Positions 1 to 12,490 of a DNA stretch of 64,000 nt are shown here, piece by piece (position 1 is the stretch's first letter; each line of letters starts with the position of its first letter). Source of the stretch: Apiospora phragmitis. Lineage: Eukaryota > Ascomycota > Sordariomycetes > Amphisphaeriales > Apiosporaceae. Position numbers and translations under genes: made by a program. The stretch spans positions 5,622,501-5,686,500 of the forward strand of contig JAQQWL010000006.1 in the NCBI GenBank assembly GCA_038363925.1, in the 5' to 3' direction. The notes beneath the pieces were generated by a model. It did not search any database and was not told the DNA's origin. It worked only from the letters and a program-made list of their open reading frames with translations.

Positions 1-844
1 CGCCAGGAGAAACGAGCGCGCCTCGCGACAAGCCTCCAGGAGAGGCGGTGGTGGGCCCCGCTTCTGACCCGTCCAACTATCTCCAACCACAACCGCCCGG
101 GGTGTTAGAGCCATGGCCCAGATGCTCTGGCGCAGCTCCAAGGGCAGCCGGGGGAAGGGGTGAAAAGTGGACATGTTGGAGGACTTGAGCTTAGGCAGAT
201 GCGGCACAGCCAAATTGCATCGAACGAGATGGGTGGACAGACGAGCAAGGAAAAAAACAATGTGAGGAGGATGAGTGCCAGCGGTTGAGAATGGACAGTC
301 TTGGTCGGTAATAAATTCATGGTTTGGGCGGGCCCGCTGCACGGGTAAGCAGCTGTTTTGGGACAGCCAGATAACCGTGCGGGCTGGCTGTCCAAATTAA
401 ACGGCCATCTCGGTTCTATTTCGATTTGAACAACCACTGGACCCTGCACGCAGCGGCTCCAAGGCAGGACTATGGCCTTGGCGAGACCAACATCTAGGCG
501 CCCAAGAGGGTCTTCGTGGCCCCTGCCCCTGCACATTCCTTGTCAATCTGGTATCGCGATTAATGAATATCACTGTAAGCACCACCATTCAACAAGCGGT
601 CGGCCAAATGTCTACAACGCCGGCTAAGTACGTGTAAGTACTTAGGTACCCTCTGAGATGCCTAATTGTGGTGTGATACCTAGAGCGACGGCCAGTGGCC
701 AGAAGCTACTTAAGTATACTATTGCAAAGCCTCGCCATCTCCTGGGCTCCTCGAAATCAGGTCGTCGCTCACTCATTGCCGACTTTTCGTTTGTGTTGGT
801 ATCTCACCGCGCTCGCTTCTGGGGCGCTGCCCACTCTTTTCACC
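1..844. other. Left-edge intergenic region
   Basis: No convincing gene is visible. Open frames on both strands lack recognisable domains, splice structure or protein-like composition. The last 150 bases before the next ATG contain pyrimidine-rich stretches, as expected for a fungal promoter and 5' leader. Confidence 0.5.
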
Positions 845-3800
845 ATGTTGCTTCCCTCTTTCTGCACTTGCCTGCTCGCAATCCCTCCTTTAGCAAGCGC
901 TGGCAGTGTTTTCAACTCGAAGCCTAATAATACTTTATCTGATACATCGAGTGAGTTTTCATCCCTCAGGGCATTTCCAGATGCATAAGCTAATGGGCGT
1001 CTCAGGTCCTGTGAACGTCGCTGCCTTCGTCGATGGTTTTCTTGAAAACTGGAAGAAAGACAACCCAGAGCTCGGTTTGCCCGAGCTCGATAGTCTGGCT
1101 GCCTCAGCCAATACTGTCAAAAACGCTCTGCTCAACCCCCCTGACCTTTCGAAGGCCAAGAGGAACCGGGCAGCTGATGCATCGCCCCGTCTGGCTCCTC
1201 ATGTGCCCTCTCACCGAGGTCGCTTCGCCAACTCGACATTGAGTGCGAATGCGACACTGGAGGAAGCCCGGGCCATCGTCCGCCGGGCTCAGAAGGAAGC
1301 CAGCCTCCGCAACCGCGAGCGCTTCCAGAACCCGCGGCTGAACACCTACTACGACCACCATGAGAACCCCTCCGGGCTCGCAAGGCCGACCTCGCCACCT
1401 TCCAGGTCAACGAGACGGTGGCCATGGCCGCAGCCCTCGTAGCAGAGGCTGATTATGCCAACGCGGAGCCGGTCACCTACCCGACGCTGACGCCAGAAAT
1501 GGCGCAGCTGCGAAGCCAATTGCGCGGTTCTCCGATGGAAAGCCCTAGCAACTTGACCAAGAGATCAAAGCAGTCATGGTGGATGGAGGAAATCGAACAC
1601 CTTGGGAGAGTGCCATACGGCGGCTCCGAGAACGATGACTACAAGGTATTTCGCAACGTCAAAGACTACGGTGCCAAGGTACGTGGACACCCAGCTCGAT
1701 ATCTGTTGTTGCCTTTCCGACACTGACTCGGGATCGGACAGGGCGACGGCAAGACAGACGATACGGAGGCTATCAACAAGGCCCTGGGAGACCAGAACCG
1801 TTGTGGCAAGAACTGTGGCGCTTCTACTGTCAAGCCTGCCATCGTCTACTTTCCAGACGGAACCTACCTCGTCAGCTCCCCTCTCAAGAGCCACTACAAC
1901 ACGCAAATGATCGGCAACGTGAGTTATATATGTCCCGTTTCTGGCACCCGCACGTGGCACTGACCTCGTGATCAGGTCAACACGCGGCCTGTCCTTAAGG
2001 CTGCCAAGTCCTTCACCGGCCTGGGCGTCGTCTCCGTCGACGAATACACAGGCGGAAACGGCGGCGAGGAGCAGTGGTTCATTAACCAGGTAAGTCACTT
2101 CTTACTGGAGTGATTGTTTCTCGCTGTTGACAGTCAGCCAGAACAACTTCCTCAGACAGCTGCGCAACTTCATTGTGGACGTCCAGGATGCCGAAATGAC
2201 GGATATTGCCGGAGTACACTGGCAGGTGGCACAAGCAACGAGCATACAAAATGTCGCCTTCTTCCAATCGCCAGACAAGGGAAAGGACCACATTGGAGTT
2301 TGTTAGTTGCTTTCTTATCACATGCCCTGTACGCCATTTTAGCTTCCTCATTGCTAACAAGAAGGCCACTCAGTTGCGGAAAACGGAAGCGGCGGATGGA
2401 TGTCTGATCTTGACTTTTTCAATGGCGCCATCGGCATGCGATGTGAGCAATGTTCCACGCTAGCGCCTCGGATGTGGACTAACAAGGTGTATTAGGTGGC
2501 AACCAGCAGTTCACGACCAGGAACTTGGTTTTCCTGGAGTGTCGCACAGGTGTAGGTACTTCTCTCATGCTCGGTATATCTGATTTGCTGACGCGAGATC
2601 TTGTCCAGATCGATATGCTCTGGGACTGGGGCTGGACATGGAAATCCCTCCTCATGTCCACAAGCGAGTACGGCATCAAGATGGGCGGCGGTGAGGTCGG
2701 GGGCTCGCTGGTGGTCCTCGACTCCGTCTTCTACAACATGCCAACCGGTATCTACATCACGACGCCCAACGGCGGCACCTCGTCCGCCAAAACCACCATC
2801 ACCATCGACAACCTGCGCGTCCAGAACGTCGGCACCACGGTGCAGCACACGTCGGCCGGCGCCGCGCTGGAAGGCGGGACGACCACGATCGAATCCTGGA
2901 TTCTGGGCAAGATATACGACAAAAACACCTCGGAGGGCCGGTACCAGGCCGGTACCCGGTCCGCTGCCCCCCCACCGTCAAGGAGCTGATGGGCGAGAAG
3001 GGCTACTATGAGCGCGAGAAGCCTCAGTACGAGGACCTCGACGCCAACCACTTCATGAACGCTCGCCTTGCCGCAAAGGGTAGGTGCCCTGCCGCCAAGC
3101 TTACTCTCTTCAGAATCTCTGCTGACAATCGCAAACCCTGCCTTAGGCGATGGATCTACCGATGACACTTTCTCCCTCGGTCTGATGTTCAGCCTTGCTG
3201 CGGCTTTGGGCCGGCCACTCTATATCCCATTCGGTAGCTACATCATCACCCGCACAATCAAGGTATTCCAGAAACACACCTTGCTCTTGGGAACCTGCGA
3301 GTTAGCTGACTTCTTCCTAGATACCCAAAGGGTCGGTGGTTGTTGGCGAGTGTTGGGCTCAACTGGTAGCGAAAGGATCAGTGAGTACCAAGCAGCCAGA
3401 CACAGATGCCGTGATATCCTGCTAACTCTAGAAATGCAGTACTTCTCCGATCTGCACAACCCCAAGGTCATGGTACAGGTCGGCGAGTGGAGCGAGACCG
3501 GTTCAGTCGAGATCCAAGATCTCATGCTTACAGTCGAGGGTCCTACTGCTGGTGTCATCCTCATGGAGTGGAATATGGCCCAAGAACTACAGGGCTCGGC
3601 CGCCATGTGGGGTATGTTTCCTTTGGTCTGCACCTGGCCTTTTGTCAGGCTCACTCCCGAGACGTTTAGGCTGACTGAACACCACGCAATAGATACCCAC
3701 TTCCGCATCGGAGGCGCCAAGGGCTCGCACTTGACCGCGGCGGACTGCCCCAAGCTGACCGGCAGCGTGAATCCGAACTGCGTTGCCGGGTCCATGATGC

Positions 3801-5862
3801 TGCACCTGACCGAATCTTCCTCTGCTTACCTCGAGAACGTGTGGGCTTGGGTCGCCGACCACGACTTCGACAGTGGACCAGCGCAGACGCAGATCGATAT
3901 CTACGTCGCCCGCGGTAAGTGTGGCTCCTATCGCGGGCAATCCGGAGTTAGTTGACTGACCAACTGCCGACAGGGATTCTGATCGAAAGTCGCGAGGGGC
4001 CCGTGTGGCTGTATGGCACCGCGAGCGAGCACACCCTCTTCTACCAGTACTTACTGCATGGGGCGAAGAACGTCTTCATGGGCATGATCCAGACCGAGTC
4101 TCCGTACTTTTTCCCGAACCCGATTTCACCGGGCCCTTTCACCGACGCCGTCGGGCTCTTCCCGGGACCCTGATTTCAAGGAATGCCCCGCTTCCAACCC
4201 CTTTTGCTCAACGGCTTGGGGGCTCATGGTGATCGGCTCCACCGACGTCCACATCTTCGGAGCTGGTCTGTACAACTGGTTCCAGGCATATACCCAGCCC
4301 TGTGTCGATCAACAGGACTGCCAGCAGCGAGTGGTCCGTATCAAAGACAGCGGAAACATCTGGATCTACAACCTTTATACCATTGGCACTGTCGAGATGG
4401 TCAACTACCAAGACGCCCAACCCGTTCTCGCCAAGGACAACACCAATGAAGTCGGACACCCGTTCACTTCTATCATCAACGCCTACTTGATGGCATCTGA
4501 CGGAGAGTAGTGGAGTTCCTGACGTGGCGTGCCCGACTGTGCATCAGACTGACCCCCCTTTTCTCTTCCCCGTCACACAGAGGCCGACTACCCATCACCG
4601 ACGATGGGCTATTCCCAGAGGATCTTGAAGAGATTCCAGAGTACATTGTGGACCACCACTTGGCTCCGTGTAGCGGCGTGTACCGCACCCTGGAGCAGGT
4701 CTCGGACGCGAAAGACAGCATCCCGAGCCACTGCTTCGACACGTACCTGGCCGACGTGCAGATAGCGGTGCTGGACGGGGCGCTTAATGACTATAACGAC
4801 GTCGTGGCGAACCACTACGACGACCATTTCAAGGTCTTCGAGCGGTCCACGAAGCAGCAGGCGCCGGCCTCCATCGACGCCTACATGCGCGGCGCGCAGA
4901 GCTCGGGCAACTTCAAGTGCACCGAAAGGCAGTACAAGGTCTGCTGCAGCAGCTGTAACGGCCCCTGGGGCGCCTGCACTACCTGCGATACCAGCGTGGA
5001 CTGCAAAAAGAGCGGCTACTACGCCGTCGCCGTCGACTGCCCGACGGATACCCCGGACCCGTACGACATCTACAAGGAAACGCCGCCCGAGATCAGCTAC
5101 GAGCTGACCAATGCCGACCGCTTCTACAGCGAGATCTCGGACAAGTTCGGCATCTCGCGCGACTGGCTGACGTTCGGCGACCACATGGTCAAGCTCAGCA
5201 ACGGCTGCCAATACGCCGGCGAAGACGTCAACGACTGCATCAAGAGGACTAGCAAATATTGGCACGGCTACCCGCAGCTGAAGGACGACTTCCAGGTGCC
5301 CAACCCCAAGGATGTCGTCAGCAAGGCGTACGACAACTCGGCGGGGCTGGTGGCGCGGGCGCGGTCGGCGCAGCGCTTCGCGGCCTACGAGATGGGCCAC
5401 ACGGGCCACTCGGACCTGGTGGACTCGATGGCGGTGCCGGCGCTGAGCATGGCCGAGGCGGTGGCCAACATGCGCAGCATCGTGCAGCAGGCGGACAAGA
5501 TCGAGGAGGCGGAGCGCAAGGAGTTCATCAGCAACTTCATCACGGGCATGTTCATGCTGATCCCCGTGGCTGGCGAGGCGGCGGCGGCCGTCGGCGGCAC
5601 CGCCCTGCGCGCCATCATCGAGATGGCCGGCGAGCTCGCCAACATCGGCGTCACCGTCTGGGAGGCCGTCGACGACCCCGACAGCGCCCTCTCCACCATG
5701 TTCGGCCTCCTCATGGGCGGCGTCTCGCGCCAGCCCTTCCGCGACGCCGCCAGCGCCTTCCGCGGCAAGATGAAGAACAGCGGCGAGCGCGAGAAGCTGC
5801 CCCCGCGGGTCAAGACGGACCTCCAGACCATCCAGGACTTGCGGTCCATGTGCCTGCGCTAG
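845..5862 (+). CDS. Secreted GH55 exo-/endo-beta-1,3-glucanase with a killer-toxin-chitinase-type C-terminal extension
   Basis: Predicted exons: 845-950, 1006-1678, 1742-1918, 1976-2089, 2142-2301, 2374-2442, 2496-2551, 2609-3079, 3147-3262, 3321-3380, 3440-3612, 3693-3914, 3974-4506, 4581-5862; about 1,400 residues. It starts with a signal peptide (MLLPSFCTCLLAIPPLASAGS). Two pectate-lyase-like modules typical of GH55 follow: DYGAKGDGKTDDTEAIN opens the first and KGDGSTDDTFSLGLMF the second, with MLWDWGWTW and MVQVGEWSETG between and after. These enzymes cleave beta-1,3-glucan in cell walls. The last exon encodes about 420 residues with a Cys-rich patch (KVCCSSCNGPWGACTTC) and a hydrophobic helix (FMLIPVAGEAAAAVGG), a layout I know from the tails of killer-toxin-like GH18 chitinases. 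Three frame breaks interrupt it: near 1370 (one C short), near 2970 (C-run) and near 4160 (C/G-run). All lie in homopolymers, so sequencing error is as likely as decay. An intact gene is probable. Confidence 0.85.
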
Positions 5863-7270
5863 TTATTGGTCGGGTCTGTCGTGGCAGGGCTGCACAGGAC
5901 ATGATGTCCTGATCACGAGCCTAGGCCTGGGTACATTGATAGCTTCTGTAGCCTGATTCAAATGAGCCTCGGTTCTCTTCAAACGACCCTTCTGCTTTTC
6001 CACTCCGCAACCTTGGCATTCTTTTCGCAATCAATCGTCCTTCCTAATCTGAATTGATTCACCACACCTCGGCGAAACCATGTTGACCCCCAAACGCACA
6101 TGCCCTGATTCGAGGCTGCAGTCCATGCATCTCGGTATCACCATTGGCGTATTTCTGCCGTGCCCAACAAGGACGTACGTGCATGTGGTGTTGGTTTGGC
6201 GTTGCAAAAGGCCTCACCGGGCGTAAATGGTCGCCTCTTGAAGTCTGGTCTTCTCCGTCGTCCCAGCAGCCTGGAAAGGGGTTGCAGATTTATTCAGCAA
6301 ACGTGATTGGTCCCGACGACGAATCCTGCGTGGGGTACACACCCTCATTCAAACCAATATTGGCCCAACGCCGTGGACCGGATTATATGTGTAATAATAG
6401 TGCAGCGATTAGTTATCCCAGCGACAACAGACACGACTGCACCGGAAGCGCTCATTCGTCGTTGGTGGTTGTTTCCACCCCTCTCGGACTCGTCAAGATA
6501 CGTGACTAAAGATGTGACTGATGCAGAGCGCCGGCAGGTCACGCCAAGCATGTGTCACACTTCCCTTCACCGAAAATCTGACATGAGGCGTAAGTGCGAG
6601 TTCCGTCGGACCCTCCACCGTCGCAAGACCCGACCGACGAAAGTGGCTGATGCGGTCATGTGAACCGAATGGCCCTGTTCGTGCCCCCCTGCTAGTCCTC
6701 GCCCGCTTATGCCGTTCGCGTGCCCGTTCGGACATGGCTGCTTACTGTCAGAAACGTCGCCGCCGCGCGGACCAATCGCGCCGTACGCCAAGCTCGCCAT
6801 GCAGAACCCCGTCCTTATCGCATTAGCAGAAGGACGTCTGCCGGAGGTGCAACCGAACTACGACTACTTTGCTCATCTGGTGTTGTAGAGTGGCGGAACA
6901 TTCGACAAGAGGTGTGACAGGAGCGAAACCTCGCCACGGCCCTAATCACTCAGCCGCCAGAAGATGAACAGGGTAGAGGAACAGGGGATGCGAACGCCAC
7001 GGACGAAAAGGAGAGCTTCCGGAACACGAGACACGCTCACACGCTCTCCATCGTCCAGAGCCAAGTCCCGTATACCAAGAGGACGTCGTTGCCAGAGCGG
7101 CGAGGCGTGGCAGACTACGGCTACATAAGGGGTTGTCGCCATCCGCCCCCCTTCTTTCCATTATTTTCCTCTTTTTCCTCCCTAAATTTCCCCCTCTAGC
7201 CTTTCTGGAGACGATATCCGTACTCTCCATCGCAGTGTACTATCAACCGCACCAAGATCCGGCTTCTGCC
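5863..7270. other. Intergenic region, no gene recognised
   Basis: Follows the glucanase stop. The open frames here overlap on both strands, show no family motif and have composition like random translation. A pyrimidine-rich stretch near 7150-7200 could be the leader of the small frames downstream. Confidence 0.5.
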
Positions 7271-7570
7271 ATGGGCAATCTTTCCATTACCCTCGCGCCG
7301 GACTCCTCCAGCACTCACAGTTTCAAGGGGCTGGCTCCGAATGACTCTGCTCTCTTGGACCACGACCTCTCAAGCGAACTTTGCCAACGGCAACCGAATC
7401 TAGCACCGTCCCAGAGTTAACGAAATATTTGCTACGAGCCTCGGTAGTTGGGTAGACACGTTCGATTCCAACCCAACTCCTGTCATGGGCGATTGTTTGT
7501 TCCCCCTCAGGCCAAACTGCAGCACGAACAGTTTCGAAGGCCTAGACCAAAATGATTCCTGGGGGGACTG
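7271..7570 (+). repeat. Diverged tandem duplication encoding similar short peptides
   Basis: Two ATG-initiated frames, at 7271 and 7485, encode related openings: one has SSSTHSFKGLAPNDS and the other NCSTNSFEGLDQNDS, each beginning with MG. The spacing is about 214 bases. This suggests an old local duplication of a short coding segment just upstream of the 7660 gene. Whether either copy is translated is unknown. They may be 5' exons or leader remnants of the downstream gene. Confidence 0.35.
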
Positions 7571-7659
7571 TCATCTTATAACTCGATGCCGACGTCACCG
7601 GTCGAGCGCCCCCCCTTGGACTTCGACTGCTACCCTCAAGACCTGTCACTCGAGACATT

Positions 7660-8199
7660 ATGAGTTTGTTTAATGCTCAACCTTGCTCTCCACGACTCAG
7701 AGACAGCAGCTTTACCCACCCGGCCATCATGGTCATGCCCGACATTATTGACCTTACAGTGTTGGATGACGTGTCAAGCGGTGATCTTGCGCCACTTCAG
7801 CCGGCGAAGCGGAAGAAAAGACGCAGAATGCCCGCTGGCCGCTGTGCCAGGCTACAGCGCAGCAACGAAGCGCTCAAGCATAAGTTCAAGGCCGTGCTTC
7901 ACTTGTTGGGCGCCAAGGTACGCCGAAAAGAGGTTTCAGAACCAGAAGCGTACCAATACCACCGCAGGAGTGATAGATGGCGAAAGGATGGTGGTGCCCC
8001 GTTGGATCGTATTATGGGCGAAGTGGTTTGGATATCTGCCCGGGACTGGAACGGGTTGCAGTTCAGGCTTCACGGTGAGGCTTTGGATGAGCTGGTAGGT
8101 TATGACCAGGTCATCGGTCAACAGTTGCGCACCAGCAAAAGCAAAGCACAAAAGGCAATTTCTGATCCGACGGAGCAGTTGGAGGGAACATGGAATTAG
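7660..8199 (+). CDS. Hypothetical small basic protein with SUMO-interaction-like motif and nuclear localisation signal
   Basis: A single uninterrupted frame of 179 residues. Near residues 27-35 it has PDIIDLTVLDD, a hydrophobic core followed by acidic residues that fits the SUMO-interacting-motif pattern. It is followed by AKRKKRRR, a classical monopartite basic nuclear signal. The rest is basic and partly helical, with no catalytic motif recognised. An alternative start is the ATG at 7729 (MVMPDIIDLT), which has a better local context. I do not recognise a named family. A nuclear role through SUMO binding is inference from the motif only. The frame is longer than chance for its composition and is not shadowed by a better one. 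Confidence 0.45.
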   Translation: MSLFNAQPCSPRLRDSSFTHPAIMVMPDIIDLTVLDDVSSGDLAPLQPAKRKKRRRMPAGRCARLQRSNEALKHKFKAVLHLLGAKVRRKEVSEPEAYQYHRRSDRWRKDGGAPLDRIMGEVVWISARDWNGLQFRLHGEALDELVGYDQVIGQQLRTSKSKAQKAISDPTEQLEGTWN

Positions 8200-10627
8200 G
8201 TGGAACATGCTGAGCCTAGCCTCTCTCTTCGGCTGTGCTTGAGTCACTCGAGACCTCAGCTGCGGTGCTCCGGGAGGCCAGCCCTCTGAGCACAGCCAGA
8301 GCCCATCGAATGGTGGTGGACTCTAGGTTGTCAGACTCTGGGGGCCCAGTGTATCATTCGCTCCTCGTCCTGCTGATGATCGACTAGGCCCGCAATCCCG
8401 CCACCCTCGAGACGCTGGAACATACGAGGCACCATCATAATGTGTTGCGGGACACCGTCGAGATGGACTAGTCATCGTGCACCAAGGCTACCAAGGTCCC
8501 GCACCGGGTAGGCACTATCTGCGCGGGCTCTGTCGTCCGCGTTTGGGTGCTGGACCTGCTGGGGACGCCGGAGATGTCGTTGCTCAAAGCGCGGTCGCTA
8601 ACAAAGACGACTCGAACCCGCTAGTCCCAATCAGGCATGTGTACAGCTGTACACGTGCTCCACAGCCTCTACAGCCACGAGCTCCGCAGCCACTGAGTTG
8701 GCGCCAGGACATTATCGGCAGTGTAGCATCACACACTTTTTGCATCTGGCATAGTTTCCAGTACCGAGTTTGTGGTGGACCGCATCAAATACCATCATCT
8801 CCTTCTGGTATGTCTCGGGCTTCTTGATAAAGTGTTCGCATAAAGCGCCGAGCACCAGTGGCAGGATCGTTCGAGGTTGTCCGACGGAGGCGCTGCAGTA
8901 GTGCCAGACCTCACAGAGGTTGCCGTGGGCACGTCCCGGTAAAGCCTCTGCCAAACCTGAGGCCGTCGCTGTGACCTTGTCGGCGGATGGAAAACATCAG
9001 TGGATGTCCTCGTCAGTATTTCAGGACAAGAAACAAGGCACGCTTAGGCCACCTGGCGTCCAACAACCCCGCCCTTAGGCAACCCTCATTCACCTGCCTG
9101 GAGGCTGCTGAATTGGGCCTGTTCACGGGACATTCTAACAATAGGCACAGAAGCACAACTCGATTGGTACGAAGTCCCCTTCCTCAATGGTGGCTGAAGA
9201 ACTCGGCGCCGCAAATGAGCGCTTTGCTAGATGGAGAAACTACTTCAACCGCTGTTAAAATTTGCTACCCATTAGATCCCTTCTATGTACTGTATGTACT
9301 GCAGGTCGATAATATAAATTGGGTCTTTCGTATGCAGCAAAATAGCAGTCACTCGCCCTACACACCGATCCCAGGCAGGCGTTTTGGTTCTGTAACACAT
9401 CATGCTCCCCCGACTTCGTCCCCGCGCACATGCTTGCTCGCCTACGGGGCCTGCCCGGCAGCCAGAGGCCGGCGTGGTGGCCGCCCCCGGGCCGCCGGAG
9501 AGTTCGCTACGCCATGGCCCTCTGCCTACCGGGGACAACCCTTGTGCCGCGGACGTACGCTCGGCCATTAAGGAGATACAGGGCGTCCAGCAGCAGCTCG
9601 CGACCTTGGAGGAGACGCTCCGGGCCAGTCTTGTAACCCCCCACCCCCACCCCCTCCCCCCCCACTAGAGTGGCCCTGCCTGGGGGCCCCCCACGTAAGA
9701 TTAAATTATGTATATTATATATTATATTACGAAAATGGGATGGGAGCAAGCCCTTATCTATCTATATTACGCTGCGGCCTTTTTAGGGAAACTCGCGGGG
9801 AGAAGAATTCCGGGACCGGGTACGCTTATGCCTATAAAGCGGTTAGCCATATTCCCCTCCGGCCACGCTGGCGTACGTACGAGGTTAACCGGAGAGGGCG
9901 GCCATAACGGGTTATGGGGATCGGAGTTATACACGTAGTATTTATTATTTTTCTGAACGACCGTGTAAACATGGCAGTCGCAGTCGACGGACAGGTCGTG
10001 TGCCTTTTTGAGATAGGTCTTTCGGCGCTTGGAAAACCGGCAGGCCCGTCTCTTGCGGCTCTTACGTGCTTAGGCCAGGCCGGAGGGGCTACGGGATCCG
10101 CCGCACGCGGCATGGCTGGCGAAGGTGAGGGCAAGCGCCTCGCCGACGGAACGGCATAAACTGGGCATGGCAGCTGAGGCCGTTAGCAAGGGTCGCCAGG
10201 CGTCATGAAGTGATCGGCCTACCGGGAGCAGAGCGGCTCGACAGCGGGTGGCGTAGTCGACTGCATGGCTCTTTTTATGTTACTGGCCTTTATACCTATA
10301 GAAACACGTTATCACGGACTTGGATTGCCTCTCCATATTTAAAGAAAGGATACCAGCTGTCTGTTCTACTGTAAATCTATTAATTAGCTGTTAAAAATAA
10401 CATTTAGTATGCTGGAAACCAAAAGACAGTTTCGCGTAATGGAGAGGTCCTGGTGCTTCGTACCTAAAAGGGCACGCCATAACGGATTCGGATGACTTCG
10501 TCTTTCAGCTTACCTATAATAAATACTGTTGGGAGATCACATGTGTCCATTCATGATCTATGGTGATAATGATGATCTTGTGGTGGGAAGCACCCTAACT
10601 AACACGCTGAACAAGGCCTGTGTGGGG
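8200..10627. other. Long intergenic region with low-complexity tracts
   Basis: No supported gene. A frame at about 9400-9668 ends in a short Gln-rich helical stretch and runs into a C-rich tract (9635-9665), but it shows no family motif. Composition shifts towards AT after 9700, with short A+T stretches and few long frames, suggesting old degraded repeat DNA. Confidence 0.45.
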
Positions 10628-11851
10628 TCAAGCTACCCCACTAGCCATATGTGCTGTGGAATACCTCCAACACCCCTCCGTTGACCAGAACAGGCCAAAT
10701 GAAGTCTGAAATTCATTGCTAATCGTACATGATGATGGTTTTATGGCGTTTAAGACCATTCCATCCTTTTTCCAATTCACCATCCAGGTGGGGCCAAACC
10801 ACTGCTCCGGGGAGTAATTCAGGAAATGAACGCCGGCTCCGGTGGTGCTGGCGCCGATGAAAAAGACTTTGGCCATGTCAAGGGTCCTTTCGTATTGGAC
10901 CAAAGTCGGGGCGCTCAAATAATGGTCCAGCGGTAGAGTCTCCCAAGCATCAGGGTCGCTCTGTCTCTCGTCCAGCCACCACGGGGTCCATTGAGTGGCC
11001 TTGTTATTATGGAACTTATAGACCCCGACTAGCGCGGTCGAGTTATAGATGTGTACTTCTGTCCTGTTGTAAGCTTCGTTCTGTACCCTGTCGAAGGACT
11101 TGCGCAGTGTGACAGCGATATATGGTGCTGTGGCCGTATCCACAACGCCGCCCACCAGGGACATGGCTCTGCCTGGCGGTAGGAATTCGGTCTCGGAGGT
11201 GGCATCGGAGGTGCGCATCTTCCGGTAGACGGCTTCGGTGGCATTTGTGGTCAAGGCGAATACTTCAGGATGTGGGTAGCTCCACGAGACGGCCGTGGGA
11301 GCGAGACCGGACCTCACGCTCGTGGGGCATCCTGTCATGGCGGCCGGCGAGTCCAGAGTCACCTCGGTGGTGCTGCTTCAAAAGCCTCGTCAGACGTTGT
11401 TCGTAGCCCCCGTACTACGTAGCCCGGGCTACTTCTAGGTTAACAGGAATATTACTTACTTTGTATTAGATGTCTTTCCATTCTCGTGTTTCTTCACTTG
11501 CGTTCCAACGATGCTGCCAACAATGGTTCCCACTATCAGGGTGACAACAACGATTATGACAATTGCTCTTGCTCTTTTGCTCTCCCTTTCTCGTTGTGCC
11601 ACAACGCTCAGGTTGATGCGACTATCATCCGGAATGGAATTGGCCCCATCCTGATGACAGTTGCTTTCATATTGAGGTGAGGAAGGGGGAGCTGGCTAAA
11701 GGTGAATATCGGATACGTTAGGCTGAACTTGAGGGTCCAACGTGGACTGGTGCTCGGATGGGACTACTTCGAGCCCGGACTCGCAATGTTGCTGGGAGCT
11801 ATCATGGGGAGTGGTGCGGTCCGAAGCAGCCAGCTCGGCCGCGAAAGACAT
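10628..11851 (-). pseudogene. Type II membrane protein with large extracellular domain, interrupted by an in-frame TAG
   Basis: Predicted exons (minus): 11851-11460 and 11375-10628, joined by an 84-nt GTAAGT...AG intron; 379 codons plus stop. The N-terminal 100 residues are hydrophilic and Pro/Ser/Gln-rich. A basic stop-transfer patch follows (RERESKRARA), then a membrane helix (IVIIVVVTLIVGTIVGSIVG). The C-terminal 250 residues lie outside and contain repeated aromatic/Asn motifs with N-glycosylation sites (NAT, NRT, NST) and blade-like phrases such as APTAVSWSYP. This resembles the beta-propeller, fucose-lectin-like ectodomains common on fungal single-pass proteins, but I cannot assign the family firmly. 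An in-frame TAG at 11698-11696 stands where CAG (Gln) would fit the Gln/Pro-rich context. The coding frame is otherwise clean, so the break is recent, is a real allele, or marks a missed intron. Confidence 0.55.
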
Positions 11852-12490
11852 ATTCGACAGATGACTGATGGATGTATGAGACAAATAAATTTCAAGAAAG
11901 AGATGAGAGTTGCGGCATAGAAACGGGTTGGAAATCTAGGAAGACCTGCATTGTATTTTTGCAGGGCTGGATTCCCTCGTTTTGCCGTTTATGAAGGAGA
12001 CTGAATCTCCAATGCAGCGTAACAATGTCTCATTTCCAAATTCAAATCGCGAGCAAGGATAGCCGCGATTCTGTGCTACTCGCTTCAGCCTGTGGGAGCC
12101 CAAACGAGACAGTGTTACAAGACCCTTTTTTTCTTTTTTTTTTGATACGATGACCCTCGATTCCACTGCCTGTTTTTGGTTCTCACAGTACGTCCGATAG
12201 ATCTGCGTTGTATTTTGGTCGTACTACCTCCATATTAAGAACTTACGAAAGCCGGCGCTGTTCCACCCCTTTCATGCGGGGGCTATAGCTTGCCAAGTGG
12301 GAAGAGGCTGGTGTTTTTCGGCTCCGAGCCTGCCCTAGGGCGTTGGATTCTTCTCACCCTTCGGAAACGTGTTTTATATGCTTCTAATTTGGAAATAAAA
12401 CAGAATATTAAGGATACCTTATTTCTTCTAAGCCTTCATACTACTAGACCTATAAGCGGATCGGACCTGCTCGACGCCGTAACGTTTTAA
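11852..12490. other. Boundary region before the AT-rich block
   Basis: No gene recognised. Composition falls from balanced to AT-rich across this interval. Short frames on both strands have no protein-like features. Confidence 0.5.

Noticed and set aside
105..588. Open minus-strand frames of 143 and 63 codons at the left edge
   Set aside because: No domain, no splice signals supporting extension, composition like random translation with Cys/Pro/Ser bias.
4609..5409. A 266-codon minus-strand frame inside the glucanase last exon
   Set aside because: It is an antisense shadow of GC-rich coding sequence (Val/Arg/Ala-rich); the plus-strand frame has clear domain features and splice continuity.
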